DNA of 16,046 nucleotides from DASRWT01 sp046728035 (lineage in GTDB: Bacteria; Methylomirabilota; Methylomirabilia; Rokubacteriales; CSP1-6), in NCBI GenBank assembly GCA_046728035.1, contig JBKPDT010000448.1:1-16046 (forward strand). Direction: 5' to 3'. The translations under genes were made by a program, and so were the position numbers. Positions within the stretch are counted from its first letter, which is position 1. Each line of letters opens with the position of its first letter. The notes below the pieces were generated by a model. It was not told the origin of the DNA and ran no database searches. It worked only from the letters and a program-made list of their open reading frames with translations. Below are positions 6,727 to 13,890 of the stretch, piece after piece.

Positions 6727-7397
6727 AGACCCGGATCGGCATGGTCACCGTCGGGCAGGCGCCCCGCGTGGACGTGGTGCCGGAGATGCGGGAGATCCTC
6801 GGGCCCGACGTGGAGGTGATCGAGCGGGGCGCTCTCGACGGGGTCTCGCGCGAGGCCATGGCCGGCCTGGCGCCCGGTCCCGCCGACGACATCCTGGTCA
6901 CGCGGCTGGCCGACGGCTCCTCCGTCTTCGTGGGCAAGCAGCAGATGACCCCGCGCGTGAAGGCCAAGATCGCCGACCTCGAGACGACGGAGGACGTGGC
7001 GCTCACCGTGCTCCTCTGCACCGGCGCCTTCAAGGGCATCGCGGGGGCGCGGCCGCTCGTGGAGCCCGAGAAGGTGCTCCTCGGCATGGTGCGCGCTGTC
7101 TCCTTTCCTGGTCGCCTCGGCGTGCTCACGCCCTCGGCGCGGCACGTGCCGCAGACCGAAGCGCGGTGGCGCGCGCATGGCTTCGACCCGGTGGTGGTCC
7201 CCATGTCGCCCTACGAGCACGGGGCCGATGCGGAGACGGGCGAGGCCTTCCGCGCGGGGGGCGCGGGGCTCGTCATCCTCGACTGCATCGGCTTCCGACG
7301 GGAGGCGCGGCGCGCGCTGCAGGAGGCGGCCGGCGTCCCCGTGCTGGTCGCGAACCTGCTCGTGGCCCGCGTGGTCGCCGAGCTCATCGGCGCATGA
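6723..7397 (+). CDS. AroM family protein (Asp/Glu/hydantoin racemase-like fold)
   Basis: This 224-residue cytoplasmic protein matches AroM, whose biochemical role is unknown even in Escherichia coli. The family start is clear: IGMVTVGQAPRVDVVPEM at 5-22, then IERGALDGVS at 33-42. Two cysteines sit in racemase-like turns, Cys99 in VLLCTGAF and Cys188 in ILDCIGF, roughly where Asp/Glu and hydantoin racemases carry their paired catalytic cysteines. The gene lies between the ATPase and first permease genes of an ABC importer and overlaps both by four bases (ATGA at each end), so it is made together with the transporter. Racemisation or isomerisation of the imported solute is an inference from fold and context. 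It is not an aromatic biosynthesis gene despite the family name. Confidence 0.85.
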   Translation: MKTRIGMVTVGQAPRVDVVPEMREILGPDVEVIERGALDGVSREAMAGLAPGPADDILVTRLADGSSVFVGKQQMTPRVKAKIADLETTEDVALTVLLCTGAFKGIAGARPLVEPEKVLLGMVRAVSFPGRLGVLTPSARHVPQTEARWRAHGFDPVVVPMSPYEHGADAETGEAFRAGGAGLVILDCIGFRREARRALQEAAGVPVLVANLLVARVVAELIGA

Positions 7398-8251
7398 GCG
7401 CCGGCCCCCGACTCTGGGTCCGGGTGGCGCTCCTGCTACCCTTCACCGGCCTCCTCGCCGTCTTCTTCACGGTGCCGCTGCTCATCATGGCGGCGGTCAG
7501 CGTGGCCCGTCAGGACTTCGGCACCTACGAGTGGGCGCTCACCCCCGCCAGCTATGTCCGCTTCCTCACCGACTCGTTCTACCTCGGGGTCCTGTGGGAC
7601 ACCCTCTGGCTGGGAGCAGTGGTGACCGCGGTGGCGCTGCTCCTCGGCTACCCGCTCGCCTATCACCTCGCGCGCACGCGCTCGCGCCTGAAGCCGCTGC
7701 TCCTCGTCTGCGTGCTGTCGCCGCTCCTGGTCGGCATCGTCATCCGCTGCTACGGCTGGATGATCCTCCTCGCGGACCGCGGGCTGATCAACGCCTCGCT
7801 GGTGGACGCCGGCTGGCGGGCCACTCCCCTGCCGCTGATGTACAACCACTTCGGGGTGGGGGTGGCCCTCGTGCACGTCTTCTTGCCCTTCATGATTCTC
7901 TCGCTCACCGGCGTGATCAAGCGCATCGACCCCGCGCTGCTGGAGGCCTCGATGACGCTGGGCGCCTCGCCGGCGCGCGCGTTCTGGGAAGTGACCCTGC
8001 CGCTGTCGCTACCCGGCATCCTCGCCGGCTCGCTCCTCGTCTTCTCGCTCGCCATCAGCTCCTTCGTGGTGCCCGTCCTCCTCGGCGGCTTCAAGGTGTA
8101 CGTGCTGCCCATCATCGTGTACGAGCAGATCCTCTCCGTCTTCGACTGGCCCTTCGGGGCGGCCTCGGCCTTCGTCCTTCTCGTCCTCTCGCTCGCCATC
8201 ATCGTGGGCTATATCAAGCTCACCGAGCGGGCCCTCCGGGGGCTCGCGTGA
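7394..8251 (+). CDS. ABC transporter permease, PotB type
   Basis: This 285-residue inner-membrane protein has about six hydrophobic spans. The cytoplasmic EAA loop that docks on the ATPase is at about residues 184-210, containing EASMTLGASPARAFWEVTLP. The N-terminal span at 10-34 and the GYPLAYHLARTRS turn at 85-97 are typical of PotB/PotH-like subunits. The ATG at 7394 overlaps the stop codon of the AroM-like gene by four bases; the same frame is open further upstream inside that gene, but the protein family starts here. It pairs with the permease at 8251 to form the channel. Confidence 0.93.
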   Translation: MSAGPRLWVRVALLLPFTGLLAVFFTVPLLIMAAVSVARQDFGTYEWALTPASYVRFLTDSFYLGVLWDTLWLGAVVTAVALLLGYPLAYHLARTRSRLKPLLLVCVLSPLLVGIVIRCYGWMILLADRGLINASLVDAGWRATPLPLMYNHFGVGVALVHVFLPFMILSLTGVIKRIDPALLEASMTLGASPARAFWEVTLPLSLPGILAGSLLVFSLAISSFVVPVLLGGFKVYVLPIIVYEQILSVFDWPFGAASAFVLLVLSLAIIVGYIKLTERALRGLA

Positions 8252-9039
8252 TGGAGCGGGCGGGCTGGCCGCTCCGCGCGGCGGTGGCGGCGGTGTACGT
8301 CTTCCTGCTCCTGCCCCTCGTCATCGTGGTGGCGGCGGCCTTCAACGCGGGAAACTACTTCACGTTCCCGCCCCAGGGCTTCTCCCTGCGCTGGTTCGCC
8401 AACTTCTTCCAGCGCCGCGAGTTCATGCAGTCGCTCTGGCTCTCCGTCGAGATCGCGTTCTGGACGGCCGCCGTCGCCAGCGTGATCGGCACCATGGCGG
8501 CGGTGGCGCTGGTGCGGGGACGCTTCCCCGGACGCGATCTCCTCAATGCCTACGTGACCTCGCCGCTGCTCCTGCCCCAGATCCTGACCGGGGTGGCGCT
8601 GCTCCAGTACTTCAGCCTGATCGGCCTCGCCCAGAGCTACTGGGGGCTCCTCATCGCCCACGTGGTGGTCACCACGCCCTACGTGGTGCGGACGGTGTCG
8701 GCCACCCTCTACCACTTCGACCTCGCCCTCGAGGAGGCGGCCCAGAGCCTCGGCGCCTCTCCCCTGCGCGCCTTCTTCGAGGTGACGCTCGGCGTGATCA
8801 AGCCCGGCGTGGTGGCGGGCGCGGTGCTCGCCTTCGCCATCTCCTTCGACAACTTCACCATCTCGCTCTTCCTCACCAGCCCCAAGCTCACGCCCCTGCC
8901 CATCGAGCTGTTCGCCTACCTCAAGTACTCCTTCGACCCCACCGCGGCGGCGGCGAGCGCGGTCGCCATCGGCGTGACGCTGGCGCTGATGCTCGCCATC
9001 GCGCGCTTCATGGGGCTCGAGGAGTTCACGGGCTTCTAG
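8251..9039 (+). CDS. ABC transporter permease, PotC type
   Basis: This 262-residue second channel subunit has six likely membrane spans. The EAA loop lies at about 161-187, with EEAAQSLGASPLRAFFEVTL. FNAGNYFTFPPQGFSLRWF at about 31-49 is the periplasmic loop usual for PotC/PotI proteins (compare the SxxxxxPxxGFSxxW pattern). The ATG shares its A with the last base of the PotB-type stop codon (TGATG), implying strong translational coupling and equal production of the two permeases. The DUF917 gene begins two bases after its stop codon. Confidence 0.93.
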   Translation: MERAGWPLRAAVAAVYVFLLLPLVIVVAAAFNAGNYFTFPPQGFSLRWFANFFQRREFMQSLWLSVEIAFWTAAVASVIGTMAAVALVRGRFPGRDLLNAYVTSPLLLPQILTGVALLQYFSLIGLAQSYWGLLIAHVVVTTPYVVRTVSATLYHFDLALEEAAQSLGASPLRAFFEVTLGVIKPGVVAGAVLAFAISFDNFTISLFLTSPKLTPLPIELFAYLKYSFDPTAAAASAVAIGVTLALMLAIARFMGLEEFTGF

Positions 9040-9041
9040 CC

Positions 9042-10124
9042 TTGGCCCCGCCCCGTCCCGTCTCCCTCGCCGAGATCGAGTCGCTCGCCATCGGCGCCTG
9101 GATCCTCGGCACCGGCGGCGGCGGCAGCCCCTATCTCGCTCTCCTCAACATGCGCGCGCTCTACCGCGAAGGCCACGTCGTCTCGCTCATGGACCCCGCC
9201 GAGCTGGCCGACGATGACCTCGTGGCCATTGTCTCCAACATGGGCGCGCCCCTGGTAGGACAGGAGCGGCTGACCGATCCGCGCACCATCCACGCGGCGG
9301 TGCGGATGATGGAGGACTACCTCGCGCGTCGCTTCAAGGCGGTAATGTCCCTCGAAATCGGCGGCGGCAACGCCATCCAGCCCTTCATGGCCGCGGCCCT
9401 CCTCGGCCTCCCCGTGGTGGACGGGGACACCATGGGGCGCGCCTTCCCCGAGGCGCAGATGACGAGCTTCGCCATCCACGATCTGCCCATGTACCCCCTC
9501 ACCCTCGCTGACGTCCGCGACAATGCCGTCATCGTGGCGCGCGCGGCGAGCTGGAAGTGGATGGAGCGCATCTCCCGGCGCGCGTGCGTAGAGGTGGGGT
9601 CCATCGCCGCCACCTGCAAGGCCCCGCGCACCGGCAAGGAAGTGAAGGAGTGCGGGATCCTCTACTCGACCAGCAAGGCCATCCGCCTCGGCCAGACCGT
9701 CCAGGCGGCGCGCCGCGCCCATGCCGACCCCATCGCGGCGGTGATCGCGGCGGAGGGCGGCCAGCTCCTCTTCAGCGGGAAGATCAGCGACGTGAGCCGG
9801 CGCACCACCGAGGGCTTTCTCCGCGGGACGGCTGCCATCGACGGGCTCGACCGGTTCCGCGGCCACGCCTTCTCGCTGGCCTTCCAGAACGAGTTCGCGG
9901 TGGGCTGGCTCGACGGGGAGCCGCGCGTCACCACCCCGGACCTCATCTGCGTGATGGACACGGGCTCGGGCGATGCCATCGGCACCGAGACGCTCCGCTA
10001 CGGCCAGCGCGTCTCCGTGGTCGCGCTGCCCGCCCCGCCCATCCTGCTCACGCCGAAGGGGCTCGAGCACGTGGGCCCGCGCGCCTTCGGCTACGACCTC
10101 GATTTCGTCTCGGTGTTCGCGTGA
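9042..10124 (+). CDS. DUF917 family protein (hydantoinase-associated)
   Basis: This 360-residue protein carries the DUF917 hallmark LGTGGGGSPY at 22-31, and the length is normal for the family. As I recall, Pfam now names the domain after an S-methyl-thiohydantoin desulfurase, and family members commonly sit beside HyuA-like genes, as here. LEIGGGNAIQPFMAAALLG near residue 105 and DTGSGDAIGTE near 306 are glycine-rich segments that may line the active site. The start is an uncommon TTG, but no ATG or GTG in this frame would keep the glycine-rich motif and stay clear of the permease stop codon; there is no well-spaced Shine-Dalgarno site, so it relies on coupling to the permease. Its stop overlaps the GTG of the HyuA-like gene. 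The reaction here is unproven. Confidence 0.88.
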   Translation: MAPPRPVSLAEIESLAIGAWILGTGGGGSPYLALLNMRALYREGHVVSLMDPAELADDDLVAIVSNMGAPLVGQERLTDPRTIHAAVRMMEDYLARRFKAVMSLEIGGGNAIQPFMAAALLGLPVVDGDTMGRAFPEAQMTSFAIHDLPMYPLTLADVRDNAVIVARAASWKWMERISRRACVEVGSIAATCKAPRTGKEVKECGILYSTSKAIRLGQTVQAARRAHADPIAAVIAAEGGQLLFSGKISDVSRRTTEGFLRGTAAIDGLDRFRGHAFSLAFQNEFAVGWLDGEPRVTTPDLICVMDTGSGDAIGTETLRYGQRVSVVALPAPPILLTPKGLEHVGPRAFGYDLDFVSVFA

Positions 10125-11659
10125 CCCGCCTCCGGCTCGGCATCGACGTGGGCGGCACCAATACCGACGCGGTGGCGCTGGACGGGGACCGCGTCCTGCA
10201 CGCGGAGAAGACCCCCACCACCCCCGACGTCACCACCGGCATCACCACCGCGCTTGCCCGTCTGCTCGAGGGCTCCCGTCTGGACCGCGCGGCGGTGGAC
10301 GCGGTGATGATCGGCACCACGCACTTCACGAACGCGGTGGTGCAGCGGCGGGACCTTTCGCGCGTGGCGGCGGTGCGGATCGGCCTGCCCGCCAGTGCCT
10401 CGCTGCCCCCGTTCGTGGACTGGCCGGAGGATCTGGCCGCCCTCGTGCGCGGCGAGGTCGTGATGCTGGAGGGCGGACACGAGTTCGACGGCCGGCCCAT
10501 CGTGCCCTTCGACGGGGCGGGGATGCGCAGGACGGCGCGGCGTATCCGCGAGGCGGGGATCGGCTCGGTGGCCATCGCCTCCGTGTTCTCGCCCCTCAAT
10601 CCGGCCTGCGAGGACGAGGCGGCGGGGATCCTGAAGGAGGAGTGCCCGGACGTGGCGGTGACCTGCTCCCACGCGCTCGGGCGCATCGGCCTCCTCGAGC
10701 GGGAGAATGCCACCTTGCTCAATGCCTGCCTGGTGGATCTCGCCCGCCGCACGACCCGCGCCTTCGCGGCGGCGCTCGCGGCGAGCGGGCTCGCCGCCCC
10801 GCTCTACATCACCCAGAACGACGGCACCGTGATGCGGGCGGCGGTCGCCGAAGCCTTCCCCGTTTACAGCTTCGCCTCCGGGCCCACCAATAGCATGCGC
10901 GGCGCGGCCTTTCTCTCGGGCCTCACCCATGCGCTGGTCGTGGACGTGGGCGGCACCACCACCGACGTGGGGAGCCTCGTCCACGGCTTTCCCCGCGAGG
11001 CCAACAGCGTGGTGGAGGTGGGGGGCGTGCGGACGCTGTTCCGGATGCCCGATCTCCTCTCGGTGGGTCTGGGCGGCGGCAGCCTGGTCGGAGCCGGTGG
11101 CGCCGCCGTCGGCCCGCTCAGCGTGGGCTATCGCCTCACCGAGCGCAGCCGTGTGTTCGGCGGCCCGGACCTCACCGCGACCGATCTCGCGGTCGCCGCC
11201 GGCCTCCTCGACCTGGGCGACCGCCGGCGCGTGGCCGATCTGCCGCGCGCGCTCGTCGAGGCGGGACTCGCGCGCACGCGCGCCATCATCGAGGAGGCGG
11301 TGGACCGGATGAAGGTGGACGCGCGCGAGGTGCCGCTGGTCGCGGTGGGGGGCGGCGCCTTCCTCGTGCCGGAGCGGCTGCCCGGCGTCTCCGAGGTGAT
11401 CCACGTGCCCCATCACGACGTGGCCAATGCGGTGGGTGCCGCCATCGCCCAGGTGAGCGGCGAGGTGGACCAGATCTTCCAGAACCGCACCCGCGGGGAG
11501 GCCATCGCGGCGGCCCGCGCCCTCGCCGAGGCCAAGGCGGTGGAGGCGGGCGCCGATCCCGCCACCCTCTCCGTCGTCGAGGTGGAGGATCTCCCGCTGT
11601 CCTACCTGCCGGGCAACTCCCTGCGGACGCGCGTGCGGGTGGTCGGCGACATCGCCTGA
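10121..11659 (+). CDS. Hydantoinase/oxoprolinase family protein, short HyuA-like
   Basis: This 512-residue protein is an actin-like-fold ATPase of the HyuA/5-oxoprolinase group, whose members use ATP to open or activate a cyclic amide. The N-terminal phosphate-binding motif is GIDVGGTNTDAV at 7-18. A second one, VVDVGGTTTDVG, is at 273-284, and a third glycine-rich motif VAVGGGAFL is near 407-415. ENATLLNACL near 195 is also family-typical. At 512 residues it is shorter than the roughly 700-residue HyuA that pairs with HyuB, and no HyuB gene is present; instead it overlaps the DUF917 gene by four bases (GTGA). That DUF917/short-HyuA pairing suggests the two proteins form one enzyme or act consecutively. 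It ends the coupled gene set; a GC hairpin and a promoter follow. Confidence 0.9.
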   Translation: MTRLRLGIDVGGTNTDAVALDGDRVLHAEKTPTTPDVTTGITTALARLLEGSRLDRAAVDAVMIGTTHFTNAVVQRRDLSRVAAVRIGLPASASLPPFVDWPEDLAALVRGEVVMLEGGHEFDGRPIVPFDGAGMRRTARRIREAGIGSVAIASVFSPLNPACEDEAAGILKEECPDVAVTCSHALGRIGLLERENATLLNACLVDLARRTTRAFAAALAASGLAAPLYITQNDGTVMRAAVAEAFPVYSFASGPTNSMRGAAFLSGLTHALVVDVGGTTTDVGSLVHGFPREANSVVEVGGVRTLFRMPDLLSVGLGGGSLVGAGGAAVGPLSVGYRLTERSRVFGGPDLTATDLAVAAGLLDLGDRRRVADLPRALVEAGLARTRAIIEEAVDRMKVDAREVPLVAVGGGAFLVPERLPGVSEVIHVPHHDVANAVGAAIAQVSGEVDQIFQNRTRGEAIAAARALAEAKAVEAGADPATLSVVEVEDLPLSYLPGNSLRTRVRVVGDIA

Positions 11660-11688
11660 GCCGCCACCCGGGTCGTGGCGAGCGGCTC
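11658..11688 (+). terminator. GC-rich hairpin after the HyuA-like gene
   Basis: GAGCCGC (11658-11664) and GCGGCTC (11682-11688) form a perfect 7-bp outer stem, with CCAC/GTGG able to pair inside it. It begins within the stop codon of the HyuA-like gene. There is no T-run after it, so it is not a canonical intrinsic terminator, but its position between two transport operons fits a terminator-like or transcript-protecting role. Confidence 0.35.
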
Positions 11689-11694
11689 GATGCC

Positions 11695-11723
11695 TTGACA
11701 GGTCAGCGTAAGTCTGCTAGAAG
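11695..11723 (+). promoter_or_regulatory. Sigma70-type promoter of the liv-type operon
   Basis: A consensus -35 box TTGACA (11695-11700) is followed after exactly 17 bases by TAGAAG (11718-11723), which is preceded by TG at 11715-11716 as in an extended -10 element. Transcription would start near 11730, giving a leader of about 25 bases with a strong Shine-Dalgarno site. This is the best promoter seen in the window, and it sits in the only sizeable non-coding gap between + strand operons. Confidence 0.7.
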
Positions 11724-11740
11724 AAAGCCCAATTCCCCCC

Positions 11741-11748
11741 GGAGGAGG
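11741..11748 (+). promoter_or_regulatory. Shine-Dalgarno site of the Liv-type binding protein gene
   Basis: GGAGGAGG lies six bases before the ATG at 11755. It shows that the gene starts there and not at the in-frame TTG at 11695, which is the first half of the -35 box. Confidence 0.85.
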
Positions 11749-11754
11749 ATCCTA

Positions 11755-12936
11755 ATGACAAGGACGTGGAAGTGCGTGACCGCCACGCTCGGGGTGGCTG
11801 CGGTGCTCGCGCTCGCCCTGCCCGCCGCCGCCCAGGCGCCGATCAAGATCGGCGCGTCGCTGTCGTTGACCGGGACCTACGCCAAGCTCGGGTCCTATCA
11901 GAAGGAGGGCTACGATCTCTGCATCCAGGAGGCGAACGACAAGGGCGGGGTGCTCGGGCGCAAGGTCGAGATCGTCGTCTACGACGATCAGTCCACCCCG
12001 ACCACCGGCCAGCGCCTCTACGAGAAGCTCATCACCGAGGACAAGGTGGACGCGGTGATGGGGCCCTACTCCTCGCCCATCTCCGAGGCGGTGGCCAACG
12101 TGACCGAGAAGTACAAGAAGGTGATGGTCTCGCCGCTCGCCGCGACCACCTCGATCTTCAAGAAGGGCCGCAAGTACATCTTCATGGTGATCTCGCCCGC
12201 CGAGGTCTATCTCGAGGGCCTGGTGGACATGGCGGCCAAGCGCGGGCTCAAGACCATCGCCATCGTCAACGAAGACACGCTGTTCACCAAGACCTCCGCG
12301 ATCGGGACGGCGGAGATGGCCAAGAAGCGGGGCATGCAGGTCGTCTTCCAGGAAGCTTACCCCAAGGGGAACACCGACTTCTCGGCGCTCCTCACCAAGA
12401 TCAAGGCGGCCAATCCGGAAGTCATCGCCGCCGCCACCTACTTCGACGACGCCGTCGCGTTGACCCGCCAGATGAAGGAGCTGAACGTCAACCCGAAGAT
12501 GTACGCGGTCACCGTCGGCGGCGACCTCCCGGAGTTCTACGACCTGCTCAAGCAGAACGCGGAGTACATCTACGGCGCAACGCAGTGGGAGCACACCTTG
12601 CCCTACCCGGGGCAGAAGGAGTTTTACGCCGCCTACAAGAGCAAGTTCAACCGGGAGCCCGTCTACCACTCGGCGGCGGGCTATGCCGGCTGCGTGATTT
12701 ACCTCGAGGCGGTGAAGCGGACGGGCTCGCTGGACGCCGACAAGGTGCGCGAGACCCTGCTCAAGATGGAGCTCAAGACGGCGTTCGGGGAGTACAAGGT
12801 CGATGCCGACGGGTTCCAGCTCGCGCACAAGATGGTCATGCTCCAGTGGCAGGACGGCAAGAAGGTGACCGTCTGGCCCGACGAGCTCGCCAACGGCAAG
12901 GCGCGCTTCCCGACACCGCCGTGGAGCCAGCGGTAG
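11755..12936 (+). CDS. Branched-chain amino acid-type ABC transporter substrate-binding protein (LivK/Peripla_BP_6)
   Basis: This 393-residue secreted protein has a signal peptide: basic MTRTWK, a hydrophobic stretch at 8-24, and a likely cleavage after Ala-Ala-Ala-Gln-Ala (28). The mature part starts IKIGASLSLTGTYAKLG, the first strand and ligand loop of the leucine/isoleucine/valine-binding-protein fold. GPYSSPISEAVANV and VMVSPLAATTSIF near 103-139 form the second half of the ligand site. LGRKVEIVVYDDQSTP at about 65-80 is also family-typical. It has its own promoter and a strong Shine-Dalgarno site and heads the operon with livH, livM and livG. Family members bind not only Leu/Ile/Val but also urea, amides and aromatic acids, so the ligand is open. 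The hairpin after it may help keep it more abundant than the membrane subunits. Confidence 0.92.
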   Translation: MTRTWKCVTATLGVAAVLALALPAAAQAPIKIGASLSLTGTYAKLGSYQKEGYDLCIQEANDKGGVLGRKVEIVVYDDQSTPTTGQRLYEKLITEDKVDAVMGPYSSPISEAVANVTEKYKKVMVSPLAATTSIFKKGRKYIFMVISPAEVYLEGLVDMAAKRGLKTIAIVNEDTLFTKTSAIGTAEMAKKRGMQVVFQEAYPKGNTDFSALLTKIKAANPEVIAAATYFDDAVALTRQMKELNVNPKMYAVTVGGDLPEFYDLLKQNAEYIYGATQWEHTLPYPGQKEFYAAYKSKFNREPVYHSAAGYAGCVIYLEAVKRTGSLDADKVRETLLKMELKTAFGEYKVDADGFQLAHKMVMLQWQDGKKVTVWPDELANGKARFPTPPWSQR

Positions 12937-12965
12937 CCGGGTGCGTCTGACCGCAACTCTACCCG

Positions 12966-12991
12966 GCGCCCGCCGGACCTCCGGCGGGCGC
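12966..12991 (+). terminator. Perfect 11-bp hairpin between the livK-type and livH-type genes
   Basis: GCGCCCGCCGG (12966-12976) and CCGGCGGGCGC (12981-12991) are exact reverse complements around the four-base loop ACCT. No T-run follows. It lies in the 78-nt gap between binding protein and permease genes. Such a structure usually acts as a partial terminator or a 3' end stabiliser, which would raise binding protein output relative to the downstream subunits. It does not look like a full operon end, since the permease genes follow closely on the same strand. Confidence 0.6.
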
Positions 12992-13014
12992 GCGGGCTCT
13001 CCGGCTCTTCGCGG

Positions 13015-13890
13015 ATGACCGTCGTCACCCCGATCATGCTGGGCCAGGTGATCGTCTCCGGTCTCCTCGCCGGCGCTCTCTACGCCATGGTCGCGCTGGG
13101 CCTCGGCCTGATCTTCGGCGTCATGCGCGTGCTCAACGTGGCCCACGGGCCGATCCTCATGCTCGGGGCCTACATCACCTACTGGCTGTTCAGCACGGTG
13201 GGGCTCAACCCCTACCTCTCGCTGCTCGTCTCGATGCCGGTGGTCTTCGTCATCGGGGTCGCCCTCCAGCGCTTCCTCGTGCGGCGGGTGGTGGACGCCC
13301 CCGAGCTGTCCTCGCTCCTCCTGACCTTCGGCATCTCCATCGCCCTGGTGAACTTCGCCCAGCTCGCCTTCACCTCCGACCTGCGGTCGGTGGAGTTCAT
13401 TACCGGCTCCTTCCTCATCGGCCCCTTCGCCTTCTCGAAGTCGCGTGTGATCGCCTGCCTCTTTGCCGCCGGCATCACGGCCCTGGCGTTCCTGTTCCTC
13501 CAGAAGACGCGGCTCGGCAAGGCCATCCGGGCCGTTTCCCAGAGCCGCGAGGTCGCGCAGGTCTGCGGCATCAACGTGCAGCGCATCCACATGCTGGCCT
13601 TCGGGCTGGCGTCCGCCCTCGCCGCCGCCGGCGGCACCCTCGTGGCGGTGATGGTCGCGATCCAGCCCGAGATGGGCGCGGTCTACACCTTCAAGTCCTT
13701 CCTCGTCATCGTGCTGGGGGGAGCGGGGAACTATCCCGGCGCGCTTCTCGGCGGCCTCCTCCTGGGGCTGGTCGAGCAGCTCGCCTCGCTCTTCCTCACC
13801 ACCCAGGTCAACGAGGCGGTCGCCTACGTCCTGCTCGTGCTCGTCCTCCTGCTCCGTCCCACCGGACTCCTCGGGGGGCGGTCGACGTGA
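13015..13890 (+). CDS. livH: Branched-chain amino acid-type ABC transporter permease, LivH type
   Basis: This 291-residue inner-membrane subunit starts with VIVSGLLAGALYAMVALGL and LIFGVMRVLNVAHG, the conserved first spans of LivH. AVSQSREVAQVCGINVQRIH near 173-192 is the cytoplasmic coupling loop that contacts LivG/LivF. GGAGNYPGALLGGLLLGLVE near 239-258 is the conserved late segment. The ATG at 13015 gives the usual length, but there is no clear Shine-Dalgarno site; an alternative ATG at 13036 would lose only seven residues. Its stop overlaps the GTG of the livM-type gene by four bases. Confidence 0.93.
   Translation: MTVVTPIMLGQVIVSGLLAGALYAMVALGLGLIFGVMRVLNVAHGPILMLGAYITYWLFSTVGLNPYLSLLVSMPVVFVIGVALQRFLVRRVVDAPELSSLLLTFGISIALVNFAQLAFTSDLRSVEFITGSFLIGPFAFSKSRVIACLFAAGITALAFLFLQKTRLGKAIRAVSQSREVAQVCGINVQRIHMLAFGLASALAAAGGTLVAVMVAIQPEMGAVYTFKSFLVIVLGGAGNYPGALLGGLLLGLVEQLASLFLTTQVNEAVAYVLLVLVLLLRPTGLLGGRST

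Noticed and set aside
4600..9039. Naming the transporter a spermidine/putrescine importer
   Set aside because: The architecture is of that class, but the enzyme neighbours do not fit polyamine metabolism, so gene symbols potABCD were not assigned.
11695..11754. TTG at 11695 as start of the Liv-type binding protein
   Set aside because: It would put 20 charged residues before the signal peptide, and the TTG belongs to the TTGACA -35 box. The ATG at 11755 has a strong Shine-Dalgarno site.
11752..13590. A 612-codon open frame on the minus strand
   Set aside because: It is antisense to the livK- and livH-type genes and translates to a His/Asp/Leu/Gly-rich sequence without motifs.
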